DNA of 64,000 nt from assembly GCA_902799045.1 (NCBI GenBank), contig CADBZH010000019.1:1-64000 (forward strand), in the 5' to 3' direction. Of this stretch, positions 11,186 to 21,262 are shown piece by piece; positions within the stretch are counted from its first letter, which is position 1; every line of letters begins with the position of its first letter. The notes beneath the pieces were generated by a model. The model made no database searches, was not told the DNA's origin, and saw nothing but the letters and a program-made list of their open reading frames with translations. The DNA is from an uncultured Eubacteriales bacterium. GTDB lineage: Bacteria > Bacillota > Clostridia > Christensenellales > Aristaeellaceae. The translations under genes were made by a program, and so were the position numbers.

Positions 11186-12244
11186 ATGGATAAGATACAA
11201 CTGCTCGGCATGACGGGCGAGGAGCTGTCGCGCTTCGTGACGGAGGACCTGGGCGAGAGCAAGTTCCGCGCCTCCCAGATCGCCCAGTGGCTGAACCGCG
11301 GCGCGGACATCGAGGACATGACGAACCTCTCCGCGGCGCTGCGGGCGAAGCTCTCTGAAATCGCCGTGGCGAACCCGGTGCGCATCCTGGAGAGCTACCG
11401 GTCGAAGATCGACGAGACGGAGAAATTCCTCTACGCCCTGCCGGACGGCAACTTGATCGAGGGCGTGCTGATGCGCTATCACCACGGGGACACGCTGTGC
11501 GTTTCCACGCAGGTGGGCTGCCGCATGGGCTGCGCCTTCTGCGCCAGCACGCTGGAGGGACGCGTGCGCAACCTGACGGCGGGGGAGATCCTGGGCCAGG
11601 TGGCCGCGGCCAACCGCCACATCCAGGCGCAGGACGCCGACCGGCGGGTGCACAACATCGTGCTGATGGGCAGCGGAGAACCGCTGGACAACTACGACAA
11701 CGTGGTGAAGTTCCTGCGGCTGGTGAACGATGAGAAGGGGCTGAATATCTCCCTGCGCAACATCTCCCTGTCCACCTGCGGGCTGGTGCGGCGGATGTAC
11801 GACTTCGCCAAGGAGAGCCTGCCGGTGACGCTGTCGCTCTCGCTGCACGCGCCCAACGACGAGATCCGCCAGAAGATCATGCCCGTGGCCCACGCCTATT
11901 CCTACAGCGAAGTGCTGGCGGCCTGCAAGTATTACGTGGAGCAGACCGGGCGGCGCGTGATCTTCGAGTACGCCCTCATCAAGGATCTGAACAGCGACGT
12001 GCGCCACGCCGAGGAGCTGGCCCGGAGGCTGCGGGGCCTGCAGTGCCACGTGAACCTGATCCCGCTGAACGACGTGAAGGAGCGCAACCTCGCCGCCCCC
12101 GACCGCAAGACCGTGGACGCCTTCCTGAGGCGGCTGGAGCTGAAGCACGTCTCCGCCACCGTCCGCCGCGAAATGGGCGCGGACATCCAGGGCGCGTGCG
12201 GGCAACTGCGGCGCAAGGTTTTGCTTGAGAGGAGTCAGGAGTGA
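11186..12244 (+). CDS. rlmN: 23S rRNA (adenine-2503-C2)-methyltransferase RlmN
   Basis: 352 aa radical SAM enzyme that methylates A2503 of 23S rRNA and, in some species, tRNA. The iron-sulfur motif is CRMGCAFC (CX3CX2C), and the second essential cysteine is near the end in GADIQGACGQLR. GSGEPLDNYDNV and the SLSLHAP segment are also typical. ATG 11186 (MDKIQLLGM) has AAAGGA upstream. The stop TGA at 12242-12244 lies inside the GAGTGAGG terminus of an intergenic repeat, so the last codons (GAG AGG AGT CAG GAG) probably derive from the repeat rather than from ancestral rlmN. Confidence 0.96.
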   Translation: MDKIQLLGMTGEELSRFVTEDLGESKFRASQIAQWLNRGADIEDMTNLSAALRAKLSEIAVANPVRILESYRSKIDETEKFLYALPDGNLIEGVLMRYHHGDTLCVSTQVGCRMGCAFCASTLEGRVRNLTAGEILGQVAAANRHIQAQDADRRVHNIVLMGSGEPLDNYDNVVKFLRLVNDEKGLNISLRNISLSTCGLVRRMYDFAKESLPVTLSLSLHAPNDEIRQKIMPVAHAYSYSEVLAACKYYVEQTGRRVIFEYALIKDLNSDVRHAEELARRLRGLQCHVNLIPLNDVKERNLAAPDRKTVDAFLRRLELKHVSATVRREMGADIQGACGQLRRKVLLERSQE

Positions 12245-12529
12245 GGAGTTAGAGTGTGTTTCTAAAATCCCTGAAGCGCATTTTCGGCGTCTAAGGTGCA
12301 TCGTCCCAATCCTTCGGATTGCAACGATGCAGTCAGCGCAAGCGCTGGTTTCGGTGGAAATCCTTCGGGTTTCTTTGGTTTTTTGGGGAGACCGGATTGC
12401 CACGTCGCTTCGCTCCTCGCAATGACGTGGTTCGAAGGGGTCAGATTCGATCCTGCAGGAATGAAGCATCGACAGAGAGCTGCGACGCCCTTCATTCAAA
12501 CAAATCCCGCAGGGATTTGCTCCTCACTC
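12239..12529 (+). repeat. GAGTGAGG-bounded intergenic element, long copy upstream of prpC
   Basis: The left end GAGTGAGGAGT (12239-12249) pairs with GCTCCTCACTC (12519-12529). Inside are a fragment of another repeat (12252-12289), a hairpin CAATCCTTCGGATTG, a REP-like ATTGCCACGTCGCTTCGCTC palindrome half and AAATCCCGCAGGGATTT. About 180 bases (12350-12529) are a close reverse-complement match to 15156-15350. This accounts for the 356-base gap between rlmN and prpC; no gene is seen in it. Confidence 0.8.
12252..12289 (+). repeat. Isolated terminal fragment of the 22011-22146 element
   Basis: GAGTGTGTTTCTAAAATCCC followed by a GAAGCGCATTTTCGGC stretch matches the reverse complement of the right end of the element at 22011-22146 almost base for base. 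No partner end is present, so it is a remnant embedded in the larger repeat. Confidence 0.75.
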
Positions 12530-12600
12530 CACACTCCCGCCTCCCCGCCCCCAACGAACACACCCCCCATCTACGCACTACGCCATTGGAGGTCACGCCC

Positions 12601-13322
<722 letters not shown>

Positions 13323-13326
<4 letters not shown>

Positions 13327-15161
13327 TCGGACACGTCATATCGGGCCGATATGTCGTGCAGGCCGTCGTCGGAACCGGCGGTATGGCGGTCGTCTATCGC
13401 GCCTTTGATAAAAAGAAAAACCGAATCGTCGCCATCAAGGTGCTGCGCCCGGAGTATGAGTCGGACGAGGAGTTCGTGCGCCGTTTCAGCCGCGAGGCCG
13501 AGGCCGCCAGCAAGGTGAGCCACGAGAACATCGTGAACATGCTGGACGTGGGCATCGACGGCGACATGCGCTATATCGTGATGGAGTATGTGGACGGGCA
13601 GACGCTGAAGGAGATGATCCGCCAGCGCGGCACCATCCACCCGGACACCGCCATCCGCATGGCCATCCGCATCCTGGCGGCGGTGGACCACGCCCACAGA
13701 AACGGCATCGTCCACCGGGACATCAAGCCCCAGAACATCATGGTGGACAACGAGGGCCGGGTGAAGGTGGCCGACTTTGGCATCGCCCGCCTGAAGGCCG
13801 CGCAGGCCACCACCACGGAGGAGGGCAGCAACGGCTCCGTGCTGGGCAGCGTGCACTATTTCTCCCCCGAGCAGGCCAAGGGCGAGGTGGCCGACGAGAA
13901 GAGCGACCTGTATTCCGTGGGCGTGGTGATGTATGAGATGCTCACGGGCCGGGTGCCCTTCGACGGCGAGACCAGCGTGAGCGTGGCGCTGAAGCACGTC
14001 AGCGAGGAGCCGAAGAGCATGCGCGACCACCAGGAGGGCATCTCCAAGGCCCTGGACGAGGTGGTCATGCGCGCGCTGTGCAAGGACGCCACGAAGCGCT
14101 ATCAGACCGCCGCCGAGATGGCCGCCGACCTGCGCAAGACCATCTCCCACCCCCAGGGCGGGTTCGTCACCTATCCGAAGGACCCGGAGGAGATCGAGCG
14201 CGAGAAGGAGGAGCGCCGCCGCCGCCGCGCCCGCGACCGCAAGCGCCTGCGCCAGACGCTGGTGGCCGTGATCAGCGTGGCCATCGTGCTGATGATCGCC
14301 GCGGGCATCTGGTATTTCACCAACACCTCGAACACCTACGTCATGCCCGACCTGGTCGGCCAGGAACAGCTGCTGGCCCAGGGCGCTCTGGAGCAGCTGG
14401 GCGGAGCGTGCGAATTTGAATACGGCTACAGCGAGGACTATGAAGAGGGCATCGTCGTCGCCCAGTCGCGCCGGGGCGGCGCGCGGGTGAAGCTCTCCGT
14501 GCCCGTGACGCTGACCGTCTCGCTGGGCAGCCAGTGGTATTACCTGCTGGATTACACCGGCCAGACGCTTCAGGAGGCCGAGGAGGCGCTGGGGGCGCTG
14601 GGCGTGGAGAGCATGGAAGTGCTCTACGTGGAGTCGGACGCCCCGGTGGGCACCGTGGTGGCGATCTCCCCGGAGGTGGACACCACCCAGGCCAAGGACA
14701 CGCCGGTGATCTTCACCGTCAGCGGCCAGCGCATCCTGATGCCGGACCTGACCGGCCTTTCGCTGGAGCAGGCCCAGGGGCTCCTGGAGGCCGAGGGGCT
14801 GGCGCTGGGCGCCGTGGGCGAAGCCGACGCGGCGGACGCGCAGCCCGGCGCCGTGGTGGAGCAGAGCGTGGCGGTCGGCACGGAGCTGATGGCCGGCGCC
14901 ACGGTGGATGTCACGCTGAACCGGGCGCAGGAGACGCTGTACTATCCGGCGTCGAAGCTCTCGGTGGTGGTGCCGCTGAACGGCAGCAATGTGAAGCTGA
15001 CGATGACCGCGCCCTCCGGCCAGGTGCAGGAGGTCTACCACGGCATACTCAACGCGGGCACCTATCGCATCGCCCTCGCCAGCGGCGAAGCCGGCGAGCA
15101 CGTCGTGCGGATCGAAATGGACGGCGTGGAGATGGAGACGGAGACGATACTGTTTGAGTGA
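13323..15161 (+). CDS. prkC: PASTA-domain serine/threonine protein kinase (PrkC/PknB type)
   Basis: 612 aa membrane kinase that senses muropeptides or lipid II and controls growth and dormancy. The kinase domain (about 10-270) has the glycine loop GTGGMAVVY, catalytic lysine K39 in AIKVL, HRDIKPQN, DFGIARLK and SPEQAKGE. A basic juxtamembrane stretch (RRRRARDRKRLRQT) precedes a single membrane helix at about 311-331. Three PASTA repeats follow outside (starting near MPDLVGQEQ, YYLLDYTGQ and MPDLTGLSL), then about 70 residues of beta-rich tail. The stop TGA (15159-15161) is part of the GAGTGAGGAGT end of a repeat. Confidence 0.96.
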
Positions 15162-15370
15162 GGAGTTGCGGTGCAAATCCCTGCGGGATTTGTTTGAATG
15201 AATGACGGCGCGGCTCTCTGTCGATGCTTCATTCCTGGAGGATCGAATCAGACCGTTCCGGACCACGTCATTGCGAGGAGCGAAGCGACGTGGCAATCCG
15301 GCCTCCCCCAAGAAATCAAAGAAATCCGCCAGGATTTCCACCTGAACTCCACGCTCCACACTCCTCACTC
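15156..15370 (+). repeat. GAGTGAGG-bounded intergenic element, copy downstream of prkC
   Basis: 215 bp with perfect 11-bp terminal inverted repeats, GAGTGAGGAGT (15156-15166) and ACTCCTCACTC (15360-15370). It contains AAATCCCTGCGGGATTT and the REP-like GTCATTGCGAGGAGCGAAGC stretch. Most of it is an inverted near-copy of 12350-12529. A frame open through it into rsgA (from 15198) is an artefact. Confidence 0.85.
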
Positions 15371-15410
15371 TCCCTGCAATCCCCCTACACCCAGGACCAT
15401 GGAGGTATGG

Positions 15411-16307
15411 ATGTCAGAATCGACGGCATTGAGCGGCACGATCCTCAAGGGCATCGGCGGTTTTTACTACGCGCTGGACGGCGCGGGCACGGTGCACACG
15501 CTGCGGGCGCAGGGCAAGCTGCGGCGCGAGCGGATGAAGCCCAAGGTGGGGGACCGGGTGGAGCTGGCTCCCGGCGAGGGCGAGGAGCACGGCTGGATCC
15601 TGCGGGTGCTGCCCCGGCGCAACGAGCTGGCGCGGCCGCCGGTGGCGAACATCGACGTGATCGTCGTCGTGGTGGCGGCGGCCATGCCGGACCCGGACCT
15701 GATGATGGCGGACCGGCTGCTGCTGAACGCCCGCCGCGCGGGCATCGCCTGCCAGCTGGTGGTGAACAAGAGCGACCTGAACGGGGAGGCCGCCCGGGAC
15801 ATCGCCGCGCAGTATCGCGGCGCGGGGGTGGAGCCGATGCTGGTCTGCGCCGATACCGGCGAGGGGCTGGACGCGCTGCGGCAGAAGCTGCGGGGCAGGG
15901 TGCACGCCCTGGCGGGGCAGTCCGGCGCGGGAAAGAGCACGATGATCAACGCGCTCTACGGCCTGGAGCTGGAGACCGGCGACCTGTCGCGCAAGATCGA
16001 GCGCGGGAAGAACACCACGCGCCACTGCCAGCTGATCCCCGTGGAGGGCGGCGGCATGGTGCTGGATACCCCCGGCTTTTCGCTGCTGGAGACGGAGCTG
16101 TTTGATCCGGTGGAGCTGAAGGACAGCTGGCCGGAGTTTGAGAAATACGAGGGCGGATGCTTTTTCCAGCCCTGCTACCACGCCACCGAGCCGCGCTGCG
16201 CAGTGCGCGAGGCCGTGGCGGCGGGGGAGATCGACGCGCGGCGGCACGGGCGATACGCGGCGCTGCTGGATGAAATGCGACAGAGATGGAGGGATCGGTA
16301 TGATTAA
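15411..16307 (+). CDS. rsgA: Ribosome small subunit-dependent GTPase A
   Basis: 298 aa. A circularly permuted GTPase that checks the 30S decoding site during late assembly. An N-terminal OB fold (about 1-70) is followed by the permuted G motifs NKSDL (G4), GQSGAGKSTMINAL (G1) and DTPGF (G3), and then a C-terminal zinc finger with C, C-x-H and C in GGCFFQPCYHATEPRCAV. ATG 15411 has GGAGG about 6 bases upstream; the longer open frame runs through the repeat and is rejected. The stop overlaps rpe by 8 bases. Confidence 0.96.
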   Translation: MSESTALSGTILKGIGGFYYALDGAGTVHTLRAQGKLRRERMKPKVGDRVELAPGEGEEHGWILRVLPRRNELARPPVANIDVIVVVVAAAMPDPDLMMADRLLLNARRAGIACQLVVNKSDLNGEAARDIAAQYRGAGVEPMLVCADTGEGLDALRQKLRGRVHALAGQSGAGKSTMINALYGLELETGDLSRKIERGKNTTRHCQLIPVEGGGMVLDTPGFSLLETELFDPVELKDSWPEFEKYEGGCFFQPCYHATEPRCAVREAVAAGEIDARRHGRYAALLDEMRQRWRDRYD

Positions 16308-16947
16308 GGTGGCCCCTTCCCTGCTGGCGGCAGATTACCTGAAGGTGGGGGAAGACATCCGGCGCGTGGCCGAAGCCGGCGCGGATTACCTGCACTTTGA
16401 CGTGATGGACGGCAGCTTCGTGCCGAACATCAGCTTCGGGCCGGAGATGTGCCGGAGGGCAGCGACCTGCGGCCTGCCCGTGGACGCCCATCTGATGGTG
16501 GTGCACCCGGAGAGGCACATCGATGCCTTCGCCGAGGCGGGCGCGAGGATCATCACCGTGCACGCCGAGGCCGCCACCCACCTGCACCGGTGCCTTCAGC
16601 AGATCCGCGCGGCGGGGTGCCTGGCGGGCGTGGCCATGAACCCCGCCACCTCGCCGGAATGCCTGCGCTATGTGCTGGGCGATTTTGACCTGGCGCTGGT
16701 GATGACCGTGAACCCGGGCTTCGGCGGCCAGAAGCTGATCCCCGCCTGCATCGACAAGGTGGCCGAGGTGCGCCGGATGCTGGACGAGGCCGGCCTGCAG
16801 GCCATCGTGGAGGTGGACGGCGGCGTGAACACCCAAACCGGCCCGCGCCTTGCCGCCGCCGGGGCGGATATGCTCGTCGCTGGCAGCGCCCTGTATGGGG
16901 CGGAGGATGTGGCGAAGTTCATTGAATGCCTCAAGAACGGGGCATGA
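16300..16947 (+). CDS. rpe: Ribulose-phosphate 3-epimerase
   Basis: 215 aa TIM-barrel enzyme of the pentose phosphate pathway, interconverting ribulose 5-phosphate and xylulose 5-phosphate. It starts MIKVAPSLLAADYLKVGED and contains the metal and catalytic motifs HFDVMDGSFVPNISFG, VDAHLMVVHP, MTVNPGFGGQ and VEVDGGVN. The start overlaps the rsgA stop, and GGAGGG lies before it. The rsgA-rpe order is common in Bacillota. xylB at 22235-23770 could supply its xylulose 5-phosphate (inference). Confidence 0.97.
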   Translation: MIKVAPSLLAADYLKVGEDIRRVAEAGADYLHFDVMDGSFVPNISFGPEMCRRAATCGLPVDAHLMVVHPERHIDAFAEAGARIITVHAEAATHLHRCLQQIRAAGCLAGVAMNPATSPECLRYVLGDFDLALVMTVNPGFGGQKLIPACIDKVAEVRRMLDEAGLQAIVEVDGGVNTQTGPRLAAAGADMLVAGSALYGAEDVAKFIECLKNGA

Positions 16948-16962
16948 GGAATGGCGCCGTAA

Positions 16963-17070
16963 CTCCCTTCGGACTGGCATGACTGAAGGGGAACGGCTCC
17001 CCAAGAAATCGAAGAAATCCGCCAGGATTTCCACCTGGCCTCCTGACGCCTCACTTTTCCTCTCTCAACC
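16963..17070 (+). repeat. Fragment of the repeat found at 15156-15370
   Basis: CCCCAAGAAATCGAAGAAAT followed by CCGCCAGGATTTCCACCTG matches 15313-15352 with one difference and is followed by CTCCTGACGCCTCACTTTT, a degenerate CCTCACTC terminus. It fills the rpe-serpin gap. Confidence 0.65.
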
Positions 17071-17093
17071 CCCTCAGAAACGGAGGAACTGTC

Positions 17094-18212
17094 ATGCGCA
17101 AAATCATCGCGATCGTTCTGGCACTCGCGCTGCTCGGCGCGGCGGCCCTGGCGGAGAGCGCACCGGGGAACCGGCTGGGCTACAAGGTGCTCTCGCAGCT
17201 CTCCGGCGGCAGCCAAAACGCCCTCGTCTCGCCCGTGAGCCTGGCCTGGGCGCTGTCGATGGCGGCGGAGGGCGCGGCGGGTGAGACCCGCCAGAAGCTG
17301 CTCAAGGCCCTGGACGTGGACGACCCTCAGACCGCCGCCGAATTGAGCGGGCCGCTGAAGGATGCGGGCCTGATGTGGGCGAACGCCGCGTTCATCGGCG
17401 CTGGCATCGAGCTGAAGCCGGACTACGCGGCGATCCTGTCCGAGCGCTATGGCGCCGGGCTCTTTGAGCTCCCCGACAGCGAGGCGGCGAACGCCTGGGC
17501 GAGCGACGCGACCGGCGGGCTGATCGACCATCTGGCGGTGGATCCTGCCGCCGGCGGACAGCTGACGCTGGCGAACGCCGCGGTGCTTCAGGCCGAGTGG
17601 GCCTCGCCCTTTGACCCGTCGATGACGCGCGAGGACGCCTTCCACACCCCCGACGGCGACGTGACCGTGCCCTTCATGAGCCAGGACACCTACGCCCAGT
17701 ATGGCGAGAGCATGGGCGTGCAGCTGGTGGGCAAGGGCTATATGAACGGCCGCCTGGCCATGGTCCTGGCGCTGCCGTCGGAGGGCGGGCTGAAGCGGGC
17801 GCTGAAGAACCTGGAGGAGAACCCGAACAGCTTCTTCACCTTCAAGCCCAATCCGCAGAACGTGCGCCTGCGTCTGCCGAAGCTGGATCTGAGCGGCGAG
17901 GCGAGCCTGAAGGACGCCATTGTGGCCGCGGGCTGCTGGGTGCCCTTCCACGAGGAGTACGCCGACTATTCCGGTATCTCCGAGGCCGACCTGAAGGTGA
18001 CGGACGTGTTCCAGCAGGTGCGCGTCCAGGTGGACGAGGCGGGCACCCGCGCCGCCGCCGTCACGGAGGTGGAGCTGAGCGACACCGCCGTGGCGGACGA
18101 GGGCCCGCAGCCCATCGACTTCACCGTGGATCGCCCGTTCCTGTTCGCCCTGGTGGACCGGCCCACCGGCGCGGTGCTGTTCGCGGGCGCGGTGGTGAAC
18201 CCCGTCGGCTGA
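17094..18212 (+). CDS. Secreted serpin-family protease inhibitor
   Basis: 372 aa. It starts with a signal peptide (MRKIIAIVLALALLGAAALA, predicted cleavage near residue 20). The rest is a serpin: NALVSPVSLAWALSMAAEGA is the helix B region, and near the end VDEAGTRAAAVT is the reactive-loop hinge followed by FTVDRPFLFALVD, the strand 5B signature. Counting from the hinge glycine as P15 places P1-P1' near Thr-Ala, and P13 is Arg rather than the usual Glu. Serpins trap serine or cysteine proteases irreversibly; bacterial ones in gut species may protect against host or competitor proteases. The target cannot be told from sequence. GGAGG precedes the ATG, and the gene appears monocistronic. Confidence 0.9.
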   Translation: MRKIIAIVLALALLGAAALAESAPGNRLGYKVLSQLSGGSQNALVSPVSLAWALSMAAEGAAGETRQKLLKALDVDDPQTAAELSGPLKDAGLMWANAAFIGAGIELKPDYAAILSERYGAGLFELPDSEAANAWASDATGGLIDHLAVDPAAGGQLTLANAAVLQAEWASPFDPSMTREDAFHTPDGDVTVPFMSQDTYAQYGESMGVQLVGKGYMNGRLAMVLALPSEGGLKRALKNLEENPNSFFTFKPNPQNVRLRLPKLDLSGEASLKDAIVAAGCWVPFHEEYADYSGISEADLKVTDVFQQVRVQVDEAGTRAAAVTEVELSDTAVADEGPQPIDFTVDRPFLFALVDRPTGAVLFAGAVVNPVG

Positions 18213-18268
18213 TCCCGGTTTCGCCACACTTTTAACACAAACAGCCATGTAACTTTTCAGTGGGCCGC

Positions 18269-18974
<706 letters not shown>

Positions 18975-19057
18975 TTCACGGCTCTGCCGTTGATCATACA
19001 GGCGGCGTGCCGCCAAGGTGATTCTGCATCGGACAAAAGAAAGGTGGATGAATTCAC

Positions 19058-20410
19058 ATGTCTGAACAGGGAATTCGCGACGCAAGATCCTTGGGAATGC
19101 CCAAGATGCTGCTGCTGGGCTTCCAGCACATGTTCGCCATGTTTGGCGCGACGGTGCTGGTGCCGGTGCTGACCGGCCTGCCGGTGGCCACCACGCTGCT
19201 GTTCGCGGGCCTCGGCACGCTGCTGTTCCATCTGTTCACCAAGGGCAAGGTGCCCGCGTTCCTGGGCAGCTCCTTCGCGTTCCTGGGCGGCTATGCCGCC
19301 GTGGCGGGGCTGTTTGAAGGCACGGACGTCAACTGGATTCCCTACGCCGGCGCGGCGGTCGGCCTGGCGGGCCTGACCTACGTGGTGCTGGCCGGGTTCT
19401 TCAAGGCATTCGGCCCCACGCGCGTCATGCGCTTCTTCCCGCCCATCGTCACCGGCCCGGTCATCATCTGCATCGGCCTGTGCCTGGCAAACTCTGCCAT
19501 CAACAACTGCGAGCAGAACTGGTGGATCGCCATCCTGGCCATCGCCATCGTGGTGGTTTGCAACATCTGGGGCAAGGGCATGATCAAGATCATCCCCATC
19601 CTGCTGGGCGTGGTGGGCAGCTATGCCGTGGCCGCCATCTTCGGCCAGGTGGACTTCACTCCCGTGAAGGAAGCGGCCTGGTTTGGACACGCGATCAGCT
19701 TTGAAAATACCGTGCTGGGCATGCGCGGCAGCCTGGATACCGCCAAGCTGATCAGCGCCTATGTCATCATGGTGCCCATCTCCCTGGCCACCATGATCGA
19801 GCACATCGGCGACATCTGCGCCATCTCCTCCACTGTGGGTGAGAACTTCGTGGCCGATCCCGGCCTGCACCGCACCCTGATTGGCGACGGCCTGGCCACC
19901 ACCCTGGCCTCGCTGTTCGGCGCTCCGGCCAACACCACCTACGGCGAGAACACCGGCGTGCTGGCCTTGACCAAGGTCTATGACCCGAACGTCATCCGCA
20001 TCGCCGCCGGGCTGGCCATGCTGTTCTCCTGCTGCCCGAAGTTCGCGGCGCTGGTCTCCTGCATGCCTGCCGCCACCATCGGCGGCGTCAGCCTGATCCT
20101 CTACGGCATGATCTCCGCCGTGGGCGTTCGCAACGTGGTTGAGAACCAGGTGGACTTCACCAAGAGCCGCAACATCGTCATTGCCGCGATGATCATGGGC
20201 CTGAGCCTGGGCATCAACTTCTCCAATACTGGCGCTATCGTGCTGGGTCCCGTCAGCCTGTCCGGCCTGGCCGTGGGCGCTCTGGCGGGCATCCTCCTGA
20301 ACGCCATCCTGCCCGGCAACGACTATGAATTCGGCACCGACCTGCAGGGCGACGCCTCCGTCAACTTCCAGCAGGGCGTGGACCGTCCGACCCACAAGGG
20401 CAGGAAGTAA
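19058..20410 (+). CDS. uraA: Uracil permease, NCS2 family
   Basis: 450 aa, about 14 membrane segments. Imports uracil with protons. It starts with the conserved LGFQHMFAMFGATVLVPVLTGL, has the NCS2 signature around IEHIGDICAISS with the substrate-binding Glu, and GAPANTTYGENTGVLALT in the TM10 region. AAAGGTGG lies 10-15 bases upstream. Together with pyrR it forms a uracil salvage unit under the attenuator. A 19-bp terminator follows immediately. A xanthine substrate is less likely given the PyrR context. Confidence 0.94.
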   Translation: MSEQGIRDARSLGMPKMLLLGFQHMFAMFGATVLVPVLTGLPVATTLLFAGLGTLLFHLFTKGKVPAFLGSSFAFLGGYAAVAGLFEGTDVNWIPYAGAAVGLAGLTYVVLAGFFKAFGPTRVMRFFPPIVTGPVIICIGLCLANSAINNCEQNWWIAILAIAIVVVCNIWGKGMIKIIPILLGVVGSYAVAAIFGQVDFTPVKEAAWFGHAISFENTVLGMRGSLDTAKLISAYVIMVPISLATMIEHIGDICAISSTVGENFVADPGLHRTLIGDGLATTLASLFGAPANTTYGENTGVLALTKVYDPNVIRIAAGLAMLFSCCPKFAALVSCMPAATIGGVSLILYGMISAVGVRNVVENQVDFTKSRNIVIAAMIMGLSLGINFSNTGAIVLGPVSLSGLAVGALAGILLNAILPGNDYEFGTDLQGDASVNFQQGVDRPTHKGRK

Positions 20411-20421
20411 TAAAGCGTCAG

Positions 20422-20466
20422 AACACCGCCCCCGCTTCCGATTCGGAAGCGGGGGCGGTGTTTGCT
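20422..20466. terminator. Strong bidirectional terminator between uraA and the XRE gene
   Basis: A perfect 19-bp stem (20422-20440 with 20444-20462) has loop ATT; both strands end in AT-rich tails (TT and AA runs at the stem base). It serves the convergent genes uraA and the minus-strand regulator. Confidence 0.85.
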
Positions 20467-20670
20467 TCAGGGCTTGTCCGTTCGCCCGGTCAGGTAGTCC
20501 AGTGAAACGTGATAATAATCGGCCAGCTTGATGATCAGCTCCAGCGGGATGGTCTGGAATCCGCGCTCATAGCGGGAATAGACGGTTTGATGGATTCCAA
20601 GGTACTCGGCAATGTCAGCCTGCCTCAGGTCGGCATCCTCGCGCATGTCTCGCAACCGTTGGAAATACAT
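20467..20670 (-). CDS. Small XRE-family helix-turn-helix regulator
   Basis: 67 aa. Nearly the whole protein is a Cro/CI-type HTH: RLRDMREDADLRQADIAEYLGIHQTVYSRYERG, followed by the helix IPLELIIKLADYYHVSLDYLTGRTD. Single-domain proteins of this kind usually repress nearby genes. It is divergent from a second XRE gene across an AT-rich spacer carrying a duplicated AAGTACTA motif. The DNA of this gene and spacer is less GC-rich than its surroundings, which may indicate later arrival. Confidence 0.85.
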   Translation of the reverse strand: MYFQRLRDMREDADLRQADIAEYLGIHQTVYSRYERGFQTIPLELIIKLADYYHVSLDYLTGRTDKP

Positions 20671-20712
20671 GCACCATCACCGCCTTCTGCGTAATCATAT
20701 CAATAAGCTGAA

Positions 20713-20776
20713 AAGTACTATTGACATTATTGCACAGAACGTGCTATGATAATCGATATAGAACCTATAAGTACTA
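20713..20776 (+). promoter_or_regulatory. Promoter with duplicated operator-like sites between two XRE genes
   Basis: TTGACA (20721-20726) and TATGAT (20745-20750) with 18-base spacing face the plus-strand XRE gene. AAGTACTA, containing the palindrome AGTACT, occurs at 20713-20720 (abutting the -35) and again at 20769-20776, a spacing of 56 bases. These are good candidates for binding sites of one of the flanking regulators. Confidence 0.6.
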
Positions 20777-20791
20777 AGAAGATAGGAAGAA

Positions 20792-21115
20792 ATGACAATG
20801 TGGGAAGATACGTGCGTGCAATATCCGGCTATCGGTCGGCGCTTGCGGGCGCGACGGCGAGAGCTGGGGCTCACCCAGGAGGCGCTTGCGGAGCTGGTGG
20901 ACATCTCCTCTTCCTTCGTGGGGCACATCGAGCGCGCGGAAAAGATTCCCTCCGTCGAGACGCTGGCGCGGCTCAGCCTGTGCCTGCGCGTGAGCATGGA
21001 TTATCTCATCATGGGCAGGAAGCAAATCTGTGACAAGGAGCGGTGTCCGCTCTTCGAGGATCTGCAGGGCATCCTTGCCGCGTATTCCAGCGGTCGGGGA
21101 GAGCATAGGGCGTGA
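20792..21115 (+). CDS. XRE-family transcriptional regulator
   Basis: 107 aa. An N-terminal Cro/CI HTH (about 14-68) reads IGRRLRARRRELGLTQEALAELVDISSSFVGHIERAEKIPSVETLARLSLCLRVSMDYLI. A short tail with cysteines follows (KQICDKERCPLFEDL). AGGAAG precedes two possible ATGs (20792 and 20798). It is driven by the promoter in the divergent spacer. The C-terminal CX5C could bind metal or sense redox, but that is a guess. Its partner on the minus strand is a different HTH protein, so mutual control is plausible. Confidence 0.85.
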   Translation: MTMWEDTCVQYPAIGRRLRARRRELGLTQEALAELVDISSSFVGHIERAEKIPSVETLARLSLCLRVSMDYLIMGRKQICDKERCPLFEDLQGILAAYSSGRGEHRA

Positions 21116-21156
21116 TCGACCGCCTGAAAGGCCGTGTGCGGTTCGGTATGAATGGG

Positions 21157-21231
21157 AAAAGATCCTTCGCCGCGCCTGACATGACAACGGGCTGAAATCC
21201 TTGTCATCCTGAGTGCAGCGAAGGATCTTTT
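21157..21231. repeat. GTCATCCTGAG / GAAGGATCTTTT inverted repeat, family E copy 1
   Basis: AAAAGATCCTTCGC (21157-21170) and GCGAAGGATCTTTT (21218-21231) are inverted repeats; the right half also carries TTGTCATCCTGAGTGCAGCG. It resembles the 57201-57271 element. It may act as a terminator for both flanking genes. Confidence 0.7.
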
Positions 21232-21262
21232 CATATCCGTTTTGCGGCATATTTGAAAGCGG

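Noticed and set aside
12319-12600. N-terminal extension of the PP2C phosphatase
   Set aside because: Encodes repeat DNA; the phosphatase starts at MKVYAITDIG with a good ribosome site.
15198-15410. N-terminal extension of RsgA through the repeat
   Set aside because: Translates the intergenic repeat (CRCFIP, HVIARSEATWQSG); the real start with GGAGG is at 15411.
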